The notes: generated by a model from the letters alone, not told the origin. 64,000 bases of DNA from Microbacterium nymphoidis (GCF_021044885.1 NZ_JAJNOD010000004.1:168017-232016), one strand, 5' to 3'. Counted from the first letter of the stretch, positions 1-11,135 are shown. Translations and numbers: made by a program.

Positions 1-192
1 ATGGCCATCCAGTGGGTGCTGCGCGATGAGGTCGTCGCCTCCGCGCTCATCGGCGCATCGCGTCCGCAGCAGCTGGATGAGAACCTCGGCGCGCTGGACG
101 GACCGGCATTCGACACCGAGGAGCTCGAGCAGATCGACGCTCTCTCCGATGCCATCGACGTCAACCTCTGGGCAGCATCGGCGGATCTGTGA
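1..192 (+). CDS. Aldo/keto reductase, C-terminal fragment (cut by window start)
   Basis: Only the last 63 residues are inside the window. They carry the segment ALIGASRPQQLDENL, typical of the last NADPH-contacting helix region of aldo/keto reductases of the YghZ/Kvbeta type, where an I-G-x-S-R-P-x-Q-L motif is common. The ATG at base 1 is internal methionine rather than a start, because a complete family member is about 320 residues and this piece is just its end. The stop codon overlaps the GTG start of ispE by four bases (GTGA), so the two are translationally coupled. The substrate cannot be told from this fragment. Confidence 0.8.
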   Translation: MAIQWVLRDEVVASALIGASRPQQLDENLGALDGPAFDTEELEQIDALSDAIDVNLWAASADL

Positions 193-1133
193 GCATCGGC
201 GCGTACGAACCCGGCACAGCCCCGGTCCGCGTGCGCGCGGCGGGGAAGGTGAACATCCACCTCGGCGTCGGCGAACTGCAAGACGACGGGTATCACGAGC
301 TGGCGACAGCGTTCCAGGCGCTGTCCTTGTACGAGGAGGTGACCGCCACCGCGGCGGAGGACTTCTCACTCACCGTGGAGAGCGACGGCTTCATCGACGT
401 CACCGATGTGCCGGTGGACGACTCGAACCTCGCCCTGCGAGCGGCGCGCCTGCTGGCCCAGAGCACCGGTGTGACATCGGGCGTCCACCTGCACATCCGC
501 AAGGGCGTGCCGGTGGCCGGCGGGATGGGCGGGGGGTCAGCCGATGCCGCTGCGGCGCTGGTCGCCTGCGATGCGCTGTGGGACACGCGGCAGTCCTCGG
601 CACAGCTGCACGAGCTGGCGGCTCGCCTCGGCGCCGACGTGCCGTTCGCCCTGCTCGGCGGGACGGCGATCGGCACCGGGCGTGGCGATGAGCTGACGCC
701 TGCCCTCACGCAGGGACGCTTCGACTGGGTGCTCGTTCCGAGCGAGATCGGCATGTCCACGCCACAGGTGTATGGCGCCCTGGACGAGATCCGTGTTCGT
801 CACCGCGCAGACCTCCCCGTGGTTCCTCTGCGACCGCGTGTGGATGATGAGGTGCTTCACGCGCTGCGAGCGGGGGACTCGCGTCGGCTGGCCGAGGCGC
901 TCGGCAATGATCTGCAGGTGGCTGCGCTCTCCCTGCGGCCAGACCTCGCCGACACGATCGACGCGGGCCTGCGCGCCGGAGCGCTGGCGGGCATCGTCTC
1001 CGGTTCCGGTCCGACCATCGCCCTGCTGTGCGCGGACGCCACGGCGGCGCTCGCGGTGCGCGATGAACTGGCGGCGGTCGGGTACGTCGGCGTTCACGCG
1101 CACGGACCCGTGCCGGGCGCTCGCATCGTCTGA
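189..1133 (+). CDS. ispE: 4-diphosphocytidyl-2-C-methyl-D-erythritol kinase (IspE)
   Basis: GHMP-family kinase that phosphorylates CDP-methylerythritol in the cytosolic MEP pathway to isopentenyl diphosphate. The 314-residue length is normal. The N-terminal GKVNIHLGV (about 19-27), the glycine-rich ATP loop PVAGGMGGGSADA (108-120), the GADVPFALLGG segment and the late GIVSGSGPTIALL motif are all characteristic. The GTG start at 189 lies in a GTGA overlap with the preceding reductase gene. The MEP pathway is the expected isoprenoid route in actinobacteria. Confidence 0.95.
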   Translation: MSIGAYEPGTAPVRVRAAGKVNIHLGVGELQDDGYHELATAFQALSLYEEVTATAAEDFSLTVESDGFIDVTDVPVDDSNLALRAARLLAQSTGVTSGVHLHIRKGVPVAGGMGGGSADAAAALVACDALWDTRQSSAQLHELAARLGADVPFALLGGTAIGTGRGDELTPALTQGRFDWVLVPSEIGMSTPQVYGALDEIRVRHRADLPVVPLRPRVDDEVLHALRAGDSRRLAEALGNDLQVAALSLRPDLADTIDAGLRAGALAGIVSGSGPTIALLCADATAALAVRDELAAVGYVGVHAHGPVPGARIV

Positions 1134-1195
1134 TCGCGACTCGATGTCGCCGGCACCCGATAGCGTGAGGTGAGCCCACGACGCTGGAGGAACAC

Positions 1196-2506
1196 ATGAC
1201 TGTCGACGCCGAGACCTTCCGCACCGCGCCCCTCGACGAACAGGCCGCCGCAGAGATCGCCGCGTGCGGACTGGAGGTGCGTCTGGCGGAGGACGAGGAA
1301 TCCACGCTCGCCTGGCGTGCCGCGGTGCGCCGCGGATTCCAGGACCGTGAGCCGGAGGAGCGCAATCACGAGGCAGGTCGCCCCGGCACCGCATATCGTC
1401 GCCGGCTCGGCGTGTACGACGCCGCGGGCGCTCTGCCGGATATGCCCGTCGCCACGTTCGCCACCTGGCTGAGTGAGCTCACCGTGCCGGGCGGGCGCGC
1501 GGTCCCAGCCAGCGCGATCAGCTCCGTCACGGTGGCCGCCACGCATCGGCGTCGGGGCCTTGCCCGATCCCTCATGGCGGGGGAGCTGCGGGAAGCGGCG
1601 CGTGCGGGGCTGCCGGTGGCCATGCTCACCGCCTCTGAGGCGACCATCTACGGCCGCTTCGGATTCGCCGCCGCAGCGGCGGCCGCCACGTGGCGCATCG
1701 ATACGCGACGGGCCGGGTGGCTGAGCGGTGATGCCCCGGGGCGGATCGACTACGTCTCCCGGGAGGACGCACGCCGCATCGCGCCGGAGCTGCACGAGCG
1801 CATCCGCCTGCGTCTTCCGGGCGAGGTGATCGTTCCGGGACCGCACTGGGACGACATGCTGCGCCTGCGGGGCGACGCGGAAGCGGCGGGTGCCGTGCGC
1901 GCCATCCAGTATCGTGATGCGGCGGGTGAGATCCAGGGACTCGCGGCCTTCACCCTCGATCGCACGCCACCCACGCCGGCCACGCTCGAGGTGGTCTTCC
2001 TCTACGCCGCGACCGACGACGCCTACGCAGCGCTCTGGCATTTCCTCCTGGAGCATGACCTGGTGGGCACGGTCGTGGCCACCGAACGATCCACGGACGA
2101 ACCGCTGTGGTGGATGATCGCCGACCAGCGTGCGGCCGAGATCAGGCTCCGCGATCACCAGTACGTCCGCATCGTCGATGTCGCAGCCGCGCTTCAGGCG
2201 CGCCGCTACGAGCAGGCGGGATCCGTCGTGCTCGACGTCACGGACCCGCTGGGGATCACCGCCGGCCGCTACCTTCTCGAGGTGGCCGATGACGGCACTG
2301 CTCAGGTGCGGATCCTGAGAGAAGGTGAGGCGACAGGGAGCGTCCCGCTGGCATCCCTCGGGATCGCTGAGCTGTCAGCCATCTACCTCGGCGGTGTCCG
2401 TGTGCGAACGCTCGCTGCGGCCGGGCGTATCCGCACCGATGCGGTGGACCGGGTGGACGCGCTGTTCCGCGGCAGCGTCACCCCGTGCCTCACCTTCTGG
2501 TACTGA
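1196..2506 (+). CDS. Eis-like GNAT N-acetyltransferase
   Basis: A 436-residue protein of the Eis family: two GNAT-like domains plus a C-terminal sterol-carrier-like domain. Its acetyl-CoA motif is VTVAATHRRRGLARSLM and its SEATIYGRFGF segment contains the tyrosine used as general acid in mycobacterial Eis. Eis enzymes end in an aromatic residue whose carboxylate acts in catalysis; here the end is TFWY, so Tyr rather than the usual Phe. Family members acetylate amines such as aminoglycosides or lysine side chains, but the substrate here is unknown. A GGAGGA ribosome site precedes the ATG. The stop codon lies in the first copy of an 18-bp tandem repeat. Confidence 0.85.
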   Translation: MTVDAETFRTAPLDEQAAAEIAACGLEVRLAEDEESTLAWRAAVRRGFQDREPEERNHEAGRPGTAYRRRLGVYDAAGALPDMPVATFATWLSELTVPGGRAVPASAISSVTVAATHRRRGLARSLMAGELREAARAGLPVAMLTASEATIYGRFGFAAAAAAATWRIDTRRAGWLSGDAPGRIDYVSREDARRIAPELHERIRLRLPGEVIVPGPHWDDMLRLRGDAEAAGAVRAIQYRDAAGEIQGLAAFTLDRTPPTPATLEVVFLYAATDDAYAALWHFLLEHDLVGTVVATERSTDEPLWWMIADQRAAEIRLRDHQYVRIVDVAAALQARRYEQAGSVVLDVTDPLGITAGRYLLEVADDGTAQVRILREGEATGSVPLASLGIAELSAIYLGGVRVRTLAAAGRIRTDAVDRVDALFRGSVTPCLTFWY

Positions 2507-2550
2507 AACGCGGCCTGGTACTGAAACGCAGCCTGGTACTGAAACGCGGC
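2497..2550 (+). repeat. 18-bp tandem repeat x3 over the eis-like stop codon
   Basis: Three adjacent copies of CTGGTACTGAAACGCGGC (2497-2514, 2515-2532, 2533-2550); the middle copy has one A for G change. Each copy contains an in-frame-type TGA. The first copy supplies the last sense codons and stop of the acetyltransferase gene, so the other two lie in the 3' untranslated region. Confidence 0.95.
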
Positions 2551-2605
2551 GCGGCGGGGTCCAGCACGCCGTGGCGCCGCGGGGGTGCTGCTGGCCGGCG
2601 CCGGG

Positions 2606-3109
2606 CTACGGCGTCGAGCCGACGCCGAGGTGCACCTCGGTGACGGACGGTGTGTGGGTGATGATGAGCTTCAGCATCGCCGTCTCATCGGTGCTCATGC
2701 TGGTGAGCGCGGCGCGAATCGGCTGGGTCTCGGTCATCGCGGCATCGGCGATGGCTTCGGCGAACGCGGACGTCGCCTCGTGAGCCTGCCAGGTCTTGGG
2801 GTCGGTGAGGACCGCGGATACCGTGTCCTCTTCGCCTGGGACGGATGCCACCCCCGTGAGTGCGGCGAGTGAGTCGCAGTCCAGGCCCAGCACCGTCTTG
2901 GCCTCGGTGTCGACGAGCAGATTGAAGGTGACGCCGGGCGTCGTCGAGGGGGTCGGCACATCCTGCAGCGCGTCCGCGGTTCCCTCCACGGTGGTCGATG
3001 CACTCGTCGACCCGGCGATGCTGGCCGTCGCCTGAGCCCCGCAGCCCGTCAGCGTCGCTCCCATCAGGAGCGCGGAGAGCGCGAGGGCGTGTCGGATGGG
3101 TCGTCGCAT
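2606..3109 (-). CDS. Hypothetical lipoprotein
   Basis: A 167-residue protein with a classic lipoprotein signal: Arg-rich N-terminus, hydrophobic stretch and lipobox LTGC with the lipidated Cys near residue 23. A Ser/Thr-rich linker follows, then a roughly 120-residue domain with no recognised family. It is therefore probably anchored on the outer face of the cytoplasmic membrane. It is convergent with the Eis-like gene and separated from it by about 100 bases holding the 18-bp repeat. No function is assigned. Confidence 0.75.
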   Translation of the reverse strand: MRRPIRHALALSALLMGATLTGCGAQATASIAGSTSASTTVEGTADALQDVPTPSTTPGVTFNLLVDTEAKTVLGLDCDSLAALTGVASVPGEEDTVSAVLTDPKTWQAHEATSAFAEAIADAAMTETQPIRAALTSMSTDETAMLKLIITHTPSVTEVHLGVGSTP

Positions 3110-3330
3110 GGAGTGGAGGGCCTCCGCGTCGGGCGCCGCAGGTGCGGGCAGGTTCGTGTCATCGCCGGATCGTCAGAGGGGGAAACGACACGTCGAGGCC
3201 GGCGGGAGAAGCCTGCCGGAACCACGAGCATACGAGGGGGAGCATCAGCGACAGGGCCTGCTCAGCCACCCGTGATGAACCTGTGACGACCTCGTGATCT
3301 GCGCGTGACCTCGCGGGTGCACCGGGCCGC

Positions 3331-4038
3331 TTAGCCGAACAGTGCGCCCAGCGCGACCTCCACCATGGGGCCGAAACGCGTCTCGCGCTCGTCGGAGTTC
3401 ATCTCCTCGCCACGGATGATGTGATCGCTGATGTTGCAGACGGCGAGGGCTTCAACCCCCTCGCGCATCGCGATGCCGTACAGCGCAGCGGCCTCCATCT
3501 CGACGGCGAGCGTGTGGTGCTCGATAAGCCCCTTCGTCTGCTCCGGACGGTCGGAGTAGAAGGTGTCCGAGCTGAAAAGCGGGCCCACCCGGTGGGCGAG
3601 TCCCTTCGACCGAGCGGTTGCGACGGCTCGCTCGAGCAGGTCGTAGCTGGGAACCGCGCTGAAGCGAACACCGGGGATGCGGAAGTCGGCCATGGACGAG
3701 TCGGTGTGCGCGGCGTTCGCGATGACGACCTCACCAAGCTGCACCTCATCGGCCATGCCGCCGGCCGTGCCGACGCGGACGATCCGCTTCACCCCGTAGA
3801 AGCGGATGAGCTCGGTCGCGTAGATGCTCATCGACGGCATTCCCATGCCGGAAGCCATCACCGAGATGTCATGACCGTTCCAGGTTCCTGTCCATCCTTC
3901 GATGCCGCGGACCTCGGTGACCAGGCGCGGGGAGTCGAAGAAGGTCTCAGCGATGCGGCGCGCGCGACGCGGGTCACCGGGCATGAGGACCGAGGGAGCG
4001 AAGTCACCGGGCTGAGCGCTGATGTGAGCGGTGGGCAT
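3331..4038 (-). CDS. deoD: Purine-nucleoside phosphorylase, DeoD type
   Basis: Cytosolic hexameric enzyme that splits purine nucleosides with phosphate to give base and ribose-1-phosphate. The 235-residue length fits the DeoD branch. Visible hallmarks are MPGDPRRARRIAE (19-31) for phosphate binding, the nucleoside-binding EMEAAALYG (180-188) and SDHIIRGEE (204-212), in which Asp205 would be the catalytic acid. A GGAAGGAATCCC ribosome site sits before the ATG. It is transcribed alone, divergently from the ABC-F gene. Confidence 0.95.
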   Translation of the reverse strand: MPTAHISAQPGDFAPSVLMPGDPRRARRIAETFFDSPRLVTEVRGIEGWTGTWNGHDISVMASGMGMPSMSIYATELIRFYGVKRIVRVGTAGGMADEVQLGEVVIANAAHTDSSMADFRIPGVRFSAVPSYDLLERAVATARSKGLAHRVGPLFSSDTFYSDRPEQTKGLIEHHTLAVEMEAAALYGIAMREGVEALAVCNISDHIIRGEEMNSDERETRFGPMVEVALGALFG

Positions 4039-4398
4039 GGGATTCCTTCCGTCGGGCCGAGCGGCCCTCCCAGCCTAGTCCGGGTGCTGTTCTGGCGCCC
4101 TCGCAGGGTCAGTGCACCCTGGCGGGTTCTTGCTCGGCGGCACGCTCTCTCATCACATCCTCCATTCGCTACGCACTCTCGATGGAGAGGCGGCGACCAG
4201 CTACGACCAGAGTCATCAGCCGCGACGCGGTCCCCGTCGGTCCTGTCGGCATGATCTGGCAACGGCACCGAGCGGTGGATGAAGGAACGGCTCAGGGCTG
4301 ACGAACCTCGCCCTCGCGTGGACAGCGGTGGAGCGGGGGAGGATCCGGGCTACGCCGCCCAGCCATCTCGCCGGGGCGCACCCCGTACCCTGGAGGGG
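4039..4398. other. Intergenic region between deoD and the ABC-F gene
   Basis: About 360 bases without a convincing gene. It holds the deoD ribosome site on the left. On the right is a -10-like TACCCT (4386-4391) seven bases before the ABC-F ATG, which would make that transcript leaderless. An in-frame extension of the ABC-F gene back to 4279 exists, but its 40 residues do not look like family sequence. Confidence 0.6.
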
Positions 4399-6192
<1,794 letters not shown>

Positions 6193-6198
6193 GCGCTC

Positions 6199-6250
6199 AG
6201 AGATCGAAAACGCCGCTCCGAGGAGGCTCGGAGCTGCGTTTTCGATCTCT
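6199..6250. terminator. Bidirectional terminator between ABC-F and MFS genes
   Basis: Inverted repeat with 23-base arms (6199-6221 and 6228-6250), one mismatch and a six-base loop GGAGGC. The outer stem begins AGAGATCGAAAACGC, giving A and T tracts on both sides, so it can terminate both convergent genes. It reaches the first base of the MFS stop codon. Confidence 0.9.
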
Positions 6251-7434
6251 CACGGCTGGCGCGCGGCGTCCTCCGTCTCGGCGGCGCCGATGCCGCGCAG
6301 CGCCGGGGTGAGCGTGACCGCGAGTGCGACCAGCACGAGCACGAGGATCATCGCGAGACGTAGACCGAAGTGCTCACCGAGGAAGCCGAGCGCGGGCGGA
6401 CCTGCGAGGAAAGCGACGTAGCCGATCGTCGCGACCAGGGAGACGCGCGCCGCGGAGTTCGGGCCGGAGTCCCCGGCCGCCGAGATCGCAACGGGGAAGC
6501 CGAGCGCGGCTCCCAGCCCCCACAGCGGGATGGCACAGGCGGCGACGACCGGATTGTCAGCGAAGATCACGAGAGCCAGTCCCACCGCGCCGAGGGCCGC
6601 GCTGCCGCCGAGCACTGCTGCGCGGCCGAAGCGGGTGATGAGCGGACCGCCGGAGAAGCGGCCGATGGTCATCATCGCCGCGAACACGGCGAACAGTCCC
6701 GAGCTCCACGCCGGATCGAATCCATGGCCGTCGACCATCAGCAGCGGCAGCCAGTCGTTGGCCGAGCCTTCGGCGAGCGCCAGCGCCAGGACGATCACCC
6801 CGATGATCAGCAGCCGTCGATCGCGCCACACCGGAGCGTGGTGGGATTTCTCTACCGGGCCCGATGCCTGCGAGCGCGGCACGCCGGGCAGCGCCCGCAG
6901 CACGGCGAGAACGGCGATCACGGTCACCATCAGCAGGTGCCAGAGCACGGGAAGGTGCAGCGCTACAGCGCCCAGACCGATGACCGCGCCGGCGACGGTG
7001 CCGAGGCTGAACGAGCCGTGCAGCGCGGGGAGCACGGGAACGCCCGCGAGCTGTTCCACCTCGGCGCCCTCGACGTTCATCGCCACCTCCGCACCGCCCA
7101 TGCCCAATCCCATGAGACCGAGACCGATGGCGGTGAGCCACGCGCTGCCGATGGCGGCGCCGGCCCCGATCGTGGGCGTGGCGAGCAACTGGAGCGATAT
7201 GCCGACCGTGATGACGGGTCGGGTGCCGAAGCGCGCGGTGAGGGCGCCCGACGAGAGGATCCCGAGCATCGAGCCGACGGACAGCCCGAACAGGACGAGT
7301 CCCATCGTGGCGGTGGAGGCTTCCAGCAGGTCGCGCACGTCGGGCGTTCTGGTCACCCAGGAGGCGAACATCATCCCGGGGACGAAGAAGAGCACGAACA
7401 ACGACATGCGGCGGCGGCGAAGGGCGGCGTCCAT
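6250..7434 (-). CDS. MFS transporter (YbjJ-like)
   Basis: A 394-residue polytopic inner-membrane protein with about 12 hydrophobic helices and the MFS inter-helix motif near GALTARFGTRP. It resembles the YbjJ group of sugar or drug MFS proteins, but the substrate is unknown. The start is placed at 7434 (MDAALRRRRMSL) because the 26 residues of in-frame sequence upstream are polar and unlike the family, and a GAGGA ribosome site precedes 7434. It is convergent with the ABC-F gene and shares its terminator. Confidence 0.8.
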   Translation of the reverse strand: MDAALRRRRMSLFVLFFVPGMMFASWVTRTPDVRDLLEASTATMGLVLFGLSVGSMLGILSSGALTARFGTRPVITVGISLQLLATPTIGAGAAIGSAWLTAIGLGLMGLGMGGAEVAMNVEGAEVEQLAGVPVLPALHGSFSLGTVAGAVIGLGAVALHLPVLWHLLMVTVIAVLAVLRALPGVPRSQASGPVEKSHHAPVWRDRRLLIIGVIVLALALAEGSANDWLPLLMVDGHGFDPAWSSGLFAVFAAMMTIGRFSGGPLITRFGRAAVLGGSAALGAVGLALVIFADNPVVAACAIPLWGLGAALGFPVAISAAGDSGPNSAARVSLVATIGYVAFLAGPPALGFLGEHFGLRLAMILVLVLVALAVTLTPALRGIGAAETEDAARQP

Positions 7435-7631
7435 GGGAGTGGATGTCCTCGGGGGTGGAAGCTGAATCGATTCGATCCGAATGTATCGGTTCCGGGAATA
7501 CGCGGGGGCCACTCGGACGCTGAATCTTTGCGTCGCCCTGGGGAGAATGTCGTTCCGTCCGGGGCTGACGTGGCGCAGACTGAGCTGCGCGCCGTCCGCA
7601 TCGCGCGGACCGCCGGGGGAGAGGAAGCCGT

Positions 7632-9404
7632 ATGGAAGGGCTCGAAGTCACCGTTCTGCTGGGGATGGCGGTGCTGGTCGGAACCGTGCTCGCGCCGCGC
7701 CTGCGTGTAGCCACACCCCTCGTGCTGCTGGTGCTGGGCGTGGTGATCGGGTTCGTGCCGCAGGCGCGCGAGATCCAGCTGCCGCCGGAAGTGGTGCTGC
7801 TGTTGTTCCTCCCGGTGATGCTGTTCTGGGAGTCGATGACCACGTCCCTGCGGGCGATCCGCCGCTCGCTGCGATACATCGCACCGATGTCCACCCTGCT
7901 GGTGGTCGCCTCGGCGTTCGCCGTTGCCGGGATCGCCGTGCTGCTCGGGCTGCCCTGGGAGGCCGCCCTGATCCTCGGCGCCGCGGTGGCCCCGCCCGAC
8001 GCCACCGCTGTGGCGGCACTCGGACGTATGCTGCCGCAGCGGATGTTCATGAAGCTGAAGGCCGAGTCGCTGACGAACGACGGAACGGCTCTGGTGCTGT
8101 ACGCCATCGCGGTGTCGCTGGCCGTGGGCGATCAGGTCTCCCCGCTGTCCGTCACCTGGACCGTCGTCGATTCGTATCTCGGTGGCGCTCTCGCCGGGAT
8201 CGTCGTCGCAGCGCTCGCCTATCTGCTGCTTCGCCGTCTCACCGGAACTCTCGAGATCAACCTCACCCTGCTGCTGGTGCCCTTCGTCGCCTTCCTGGTC
8301 GCCGAGCTCATCGGCGCCTCCGGGGTGCTCGCCGTGGTGATCGCGGGGCTGATCGTGGCCTGGGTCTCGCCGCGCATCACCACGGCAGCATCCCGGCGCC
8401 AGGCGGAGTCCGTCTACCCCGTGCTCACCTACATCCTCAACGGCGCGCTGTTCGTGCTGATCGGCACCGAGGTCATGCACGTGCTGTTCGAGAGCTCCTG
8501 GGGGCAGGTGGGCCGTCTCGTGCTCATCACGGTGGTCGTCTGGGTCGTGCTGATCGTGGTGCGCCTGCTGTTCCAGCTCTTCTCCGCACCGTTCGCTCTC
8601 CCGCGCGGCGCACTGCGCGCGGCAACCAGCGGTGGCGATCGCACGATACCCATGCGGATGTGGATCGTCTCCACGTTCGCCGGCTTCCGTGGCGCGGTTT
8701 CCCTGGCGATCGCGCTGTCCGTGCCGCTGGTCACGGCGTCGGGTCAGCCGGTCGCCGCCCGGGACGAGATCATCTTCATCACGGCGGGGGTGATCGTGTT
8801 CAGCCTGCTGGTGCAGGGCCCGATGCTGCCGGCGATCGCCCGCTGGGCGAAGCTTCCCGCCGACACTGCAGCGGACGAGGAGTACGAGATCGCGGAACGG
8901 GCCATCTCCGGGGCGGCGCTGGCCGCCATCGACGATCTCGCCGTCGAGCACGGCGTCAGTGACGCCGTGCGTGATCGCATTCGCAGCGAGGGGTACGAGC
9001 AGCTGGAGTACGCCAATGCTCGCGCGCTGGCTCGCCAGCGAGGTCTCGTGTACGCGGCAGACATCGCCGAGGAGCTCAGCGAAGACGCCGAGCTGGAGAC
9101 GATGATCGACGTCGCCGCGAGCAACGACCAGGTGCCGCCCGGACGCATGGCCGACGGCGAGCGAGAAGCCGGCGCCGGGCTGCAGATGCTCGCGGTCAGC
9201 TCCGACATCGACACCATCGCGCTGTCGCCCATCGCGCTGCGCGAGGAGAGCACGCGACTACGGCTGGCCCTGATGGATCGCCGGCGTGAGGTTCTGCTGC
9301 GGTTGCGGCGCGAGGGCACTATCGACGACCTCGTGGCGTGGCGCATCCAGGCGCAGCTCGACCTGGTGGAGGTGAAGCTGCGAGGGGTCGAGGAGATCGA
9401 CTGA
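7632..9404 (+). CDS. CPA1-type Na+/H+ antiporter
   Basis: A 590-residue membrane protein. About 12 transmembrane helices span residues 1-425, followed by a soluble tail of about 165 residues of the kind that regulates CPA1 antiporters. Conserved ion-path residues are visible in VAPPDATAVAALG and in AESLTNDGTALV, which matches the Asn-Asp pair of NhaP/NHE helix 5. It should exchange cytosolic Na+ (or K+) for external H+. A GGGGGAGAGGAAG ribosome site precedes the ATG. The neighbour rluA-like gene is convergent, with a seven-base gap and no terminator. Confidence 0.85.
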   Translation: MEGLEVTVLLGMAVLVGTVLAPRLRVATPLVLLVLGVVIGFVPQAREIQLPPEVVLLLFLPVMLFWESMTTSLRAIRRSLRYIAPMSTLLVVASAFAVAGIAVLLGLPWEAALILGAAVAPPDATAVAALGRMLPQRMFMKLKAESLTNDGTALVLYAIAVSLAVGDQVSPLSVTWTVVDSYLGGALAGIVVAALAYLLLRRLTGTLEINLTLLLVPFVAFLVAELIGASGVLAVVIAGLIVAWVSPRITTAASRRQAESVYPVLTYILNGALFVLIGTEVMHVLFESSWGQVGRLVLITVVVWVVLIVVRLLFQLFSAPFALPRGALRAATSGGDRTIPMRMWIVSTFAGFRGAVSLAIALSVPLVTASGQPVAARDEIIFITAGVIVFSLLVQGPMLPAIARWAKLPADTAADEEYEIAERAISGAALAAIDDLAVEHGVSDAVRDRIRSEGYEQLEYANARALARQRGLVYAADIAEELSEDAELETMIDVAASNDQVPPGRMADGEREAGAGLQMLAVSSDIDTIALSPIALREESTRLRLALMDRRREVLLRLRREGTIDDLVAWRIQAQLDLVEVKLRGVEEID

Positions 9405-9411
9405 GGCGTGC

Positions 9412-10353
9412 TCAGCCCTGCGGAGCCTCCTGCAGGGTGCGACGGGTGCGAAAGACGCGATCCGCGCCGCTCAGCGGGTCCGTGAAACGGAGTTCCCGCG
9501 CCAGCAGCTGCAGGGGGCGGCTGAAGTCGTCGGGGACCTCGGGAAGCAGGACGGGGTAGAACCCGTCGTTCATGATGCCCAGCCCGAGCGCTGCCAGATG
9601 CACCCGCAGCTGGTGCATGCGCCCGGTGTGCGGGTGCAGGAGAGTGTGGATCACCGGGGTGCCCGCATCGGTGCCGCCGCTCTCACCCGTCCCGATCAGC
9701 TCGATCAGCGTCTCGGAGTTCGGCTCCGCATCCGGGTCCACCTGGACGCACACGTTGCCACGCAGCTTGTCGATGCGATTGCGGTAGGTGAGCGGCAGCT
9801 CGGGGGCGGAGCCGGTGAGACGAGATACCGCCTCGTATGTCTTGCGCACGACGCGGTTCTCGAACAGCAGCTGGTAGGCGCCGCGCGTTGCCGGGCGTGC
9901 GGAGAACATGAGCAGACCGGCCGTCGCCCGATCCAGCCGGTGGATGGGGGTGAGGTCAGGGTTGTGCAGTGCATTTCGCAGTCGCACCAGAGCGGAGTTC
10001 TGGAGATACTTGCCGCCCGGGGTGGTCGGCAGGAAGTGCGGCTTGTCCACGACCACGAGATCGTCATCGACGTGCAGGATCTCGATCGGGAAGGGGATCT
10101 CCTTCTCGACGGGCGGCTCCCGGTAGTACCAGACGAACTCATGTGATCCGAGCGGAGCGCTTCGGGCCACGGCGGAGCCGTCTGCAGCGACGATCTCGCC
10201 CCGCTCGAAGCGCGCATACAGCCCCTCGGGATCCAGATGCCCGAACCGCTCCACCATATGGTCGGCAATCGTCGGCCACGGGCCGGTCAGCGGCACGTGC
10301 AGTCGCGTCGCTCCGACGCCGTCTCTGACGGGCAGGGGAGAGGGCATGGGCAT
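9412..10353 (-). CDS. RluA-family 23S rRNA/tRNA pseudouridine synthase
   Basis: A 313-residue enzyme converting uridine to pseudouridine in structured RNA. The catalytic segment is PIHRLDRATAGLLMFS, in which Asp141 would be the nucleophile, and DLVVVDKPHFLPTTPGG precedes it as in RluA/RluC/RluD. The N-terminal 75 residues could form a weak S4-like region, but I do not see a clear S4 domain. Target position in rRNA or tRNA is unknown. The start may be 10353 or the next ATG at 10347. Confidence 0.88.
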   Translation of the reverse strand: MPMPSPLPVRDGVGATRLHVPLTGPWPTIADHMVERFGHLDPEGLYARFERGEIVAADGSAVARSAPLGSHEFVWYYREPPVEKEIPFPIEILHVDDDLVVVDKPHFLPTTPGGKYLQNSALVRLRNALHNPDLTPIHRLDRATAGLLMFSARPATRGAYQLLFENRVVRKTYEAVSRLTGSAPELPLTYRNRIDKLRGNVCVQVDPDAEPNSETLIELIGTGESGGTDAGTPVIHTLLHPHTGRMHQLRVHLAALGLGIMNDGFYPVLLPEVPDDFSRPLQLLARELRFTDPLSGADRVFRTRRTLQEAPQG

Positions 10354-10442
10354 CGTCCCATCCTCCCACCCTGCGGGGGAATCATCCTCCAGTAGGGGGT
10401 CGGCGCCTACCCTGGTCGGACGCGCGGCACGGCGCGGATTCC

Positions 10443-10448
10443 TAGCGT
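10443..10448 (+). promoter_or_regulatory. -10-like TAGCGT, leaderless start of dedA
   Basis: TAGCGT lies six bases upstream of the dedA ATG, so transcription would begin at or next to the start codon. Confidence 0.5.
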
Positions 10449-10454
10449 GGAATC

Positions 10455-11135
10455 ATGAACTTCGCCGAGATCCTCACCGCCGTCGGCACCGCTCCCTGGG
10501 TGCCGCTCGTGGTCCTCGTGTTCTGCCTGCTCGACGGGTTCTTCCCTCCGGTGCCCAGCGAGACGGCCGTGATCGCAGCCGTCACCCTCGGTCTGGCGTC
10601 GGGCGGTGATCCGCTCTTCCTCACCGCGGTCCTCGTCGCGGCCGCGATCGGGGCCGCCGCCGGGGACTCGATCGCCTACGCGATCGGGCGAGCGTGCGGC
10701 ACCGACCGGTGGGCGTGGATGCGCCGGCCGCGCGTGCAGACGGCGCTCGACTGGGCCGGCGCGCGAATGGTCGCGCGTCCCGCGCTGCTCATCCTCACAG
10801 CCCGCTACATCCCGATCGGGCGCGTCGCCGTGAACATGACCGCCGGCGCCACGCGCCTGTCCTACCGGCGCTTCCTGCCCATCAGCATCGTGGGGGCGGT
10901 GCTGTGGTCGGCGATGTGCCTGCTGCTCTCCGTGCTGGCGGCCACGTGGTTCGGTCACTCCCCGCTGCTCGCAGCCGGCGTCGGCATCGTACTGTCGCTG
11001 GTGCTCGGGCTGGGCGTGGATGCCGTGGCGCGCCTGCGCGAACGTCGTGCCGCGCGCGTGGGCGTCACTCCGAGTCGAACTCCAGATTCAGCTTCCGCAG
11101 CAGCGTCGCCAGTCGCTCACGGTCAGCGCGTGTGA
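10455..11135 (+). CDS. DedA-family membrane protein
   Basis: A 226-residue integral membrane protein. The family signature appears in LLDGFFPPVPSETAV (near residues 24-38) and in the later TARYIPIGRVAVNMTAG and SYRRFLPIS segments (the F-x-R-x-x-P-x-x-R region equivalent). DedA/SNARE-associated proteins are proposed lipid flippases or scramblases dependent on the proton gradient. The Ser/Ala-rich tail overlaps the end of the convergent marR gene by 71 bases. There is no ribosome site; a -10-like TAGCGT sits six bases before the ATG. Confidence 0.85.
   Translation: MNFAEILTAVGTAPWVPLVVLVFCLLDGFFPPVPSETAVIAAVTLGLASGGDPLFLTAVLVAAAIGAAAGDSIAYAIGRACGTDRWAWMRRPRVQTALDWAGARMVARPALLILTARYIPIGRVAVNMTAGATRLSYRRFLPISIVGAVLWSAMCLLLSVLAATWFGHSPLLAAGVGIVLSLVLGLGVDAVARLRERRAARVGVTPSRTPDSASAAASPVAHGQRV

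Noticed and set aside
4279..4398. Longer N-terminus for the ABC-F protein
   Set aside because: The 40 extra residues are Arg/Gly/Pro-rich and lie upstream of the -10-like TACCCT that fits a start at 4399.
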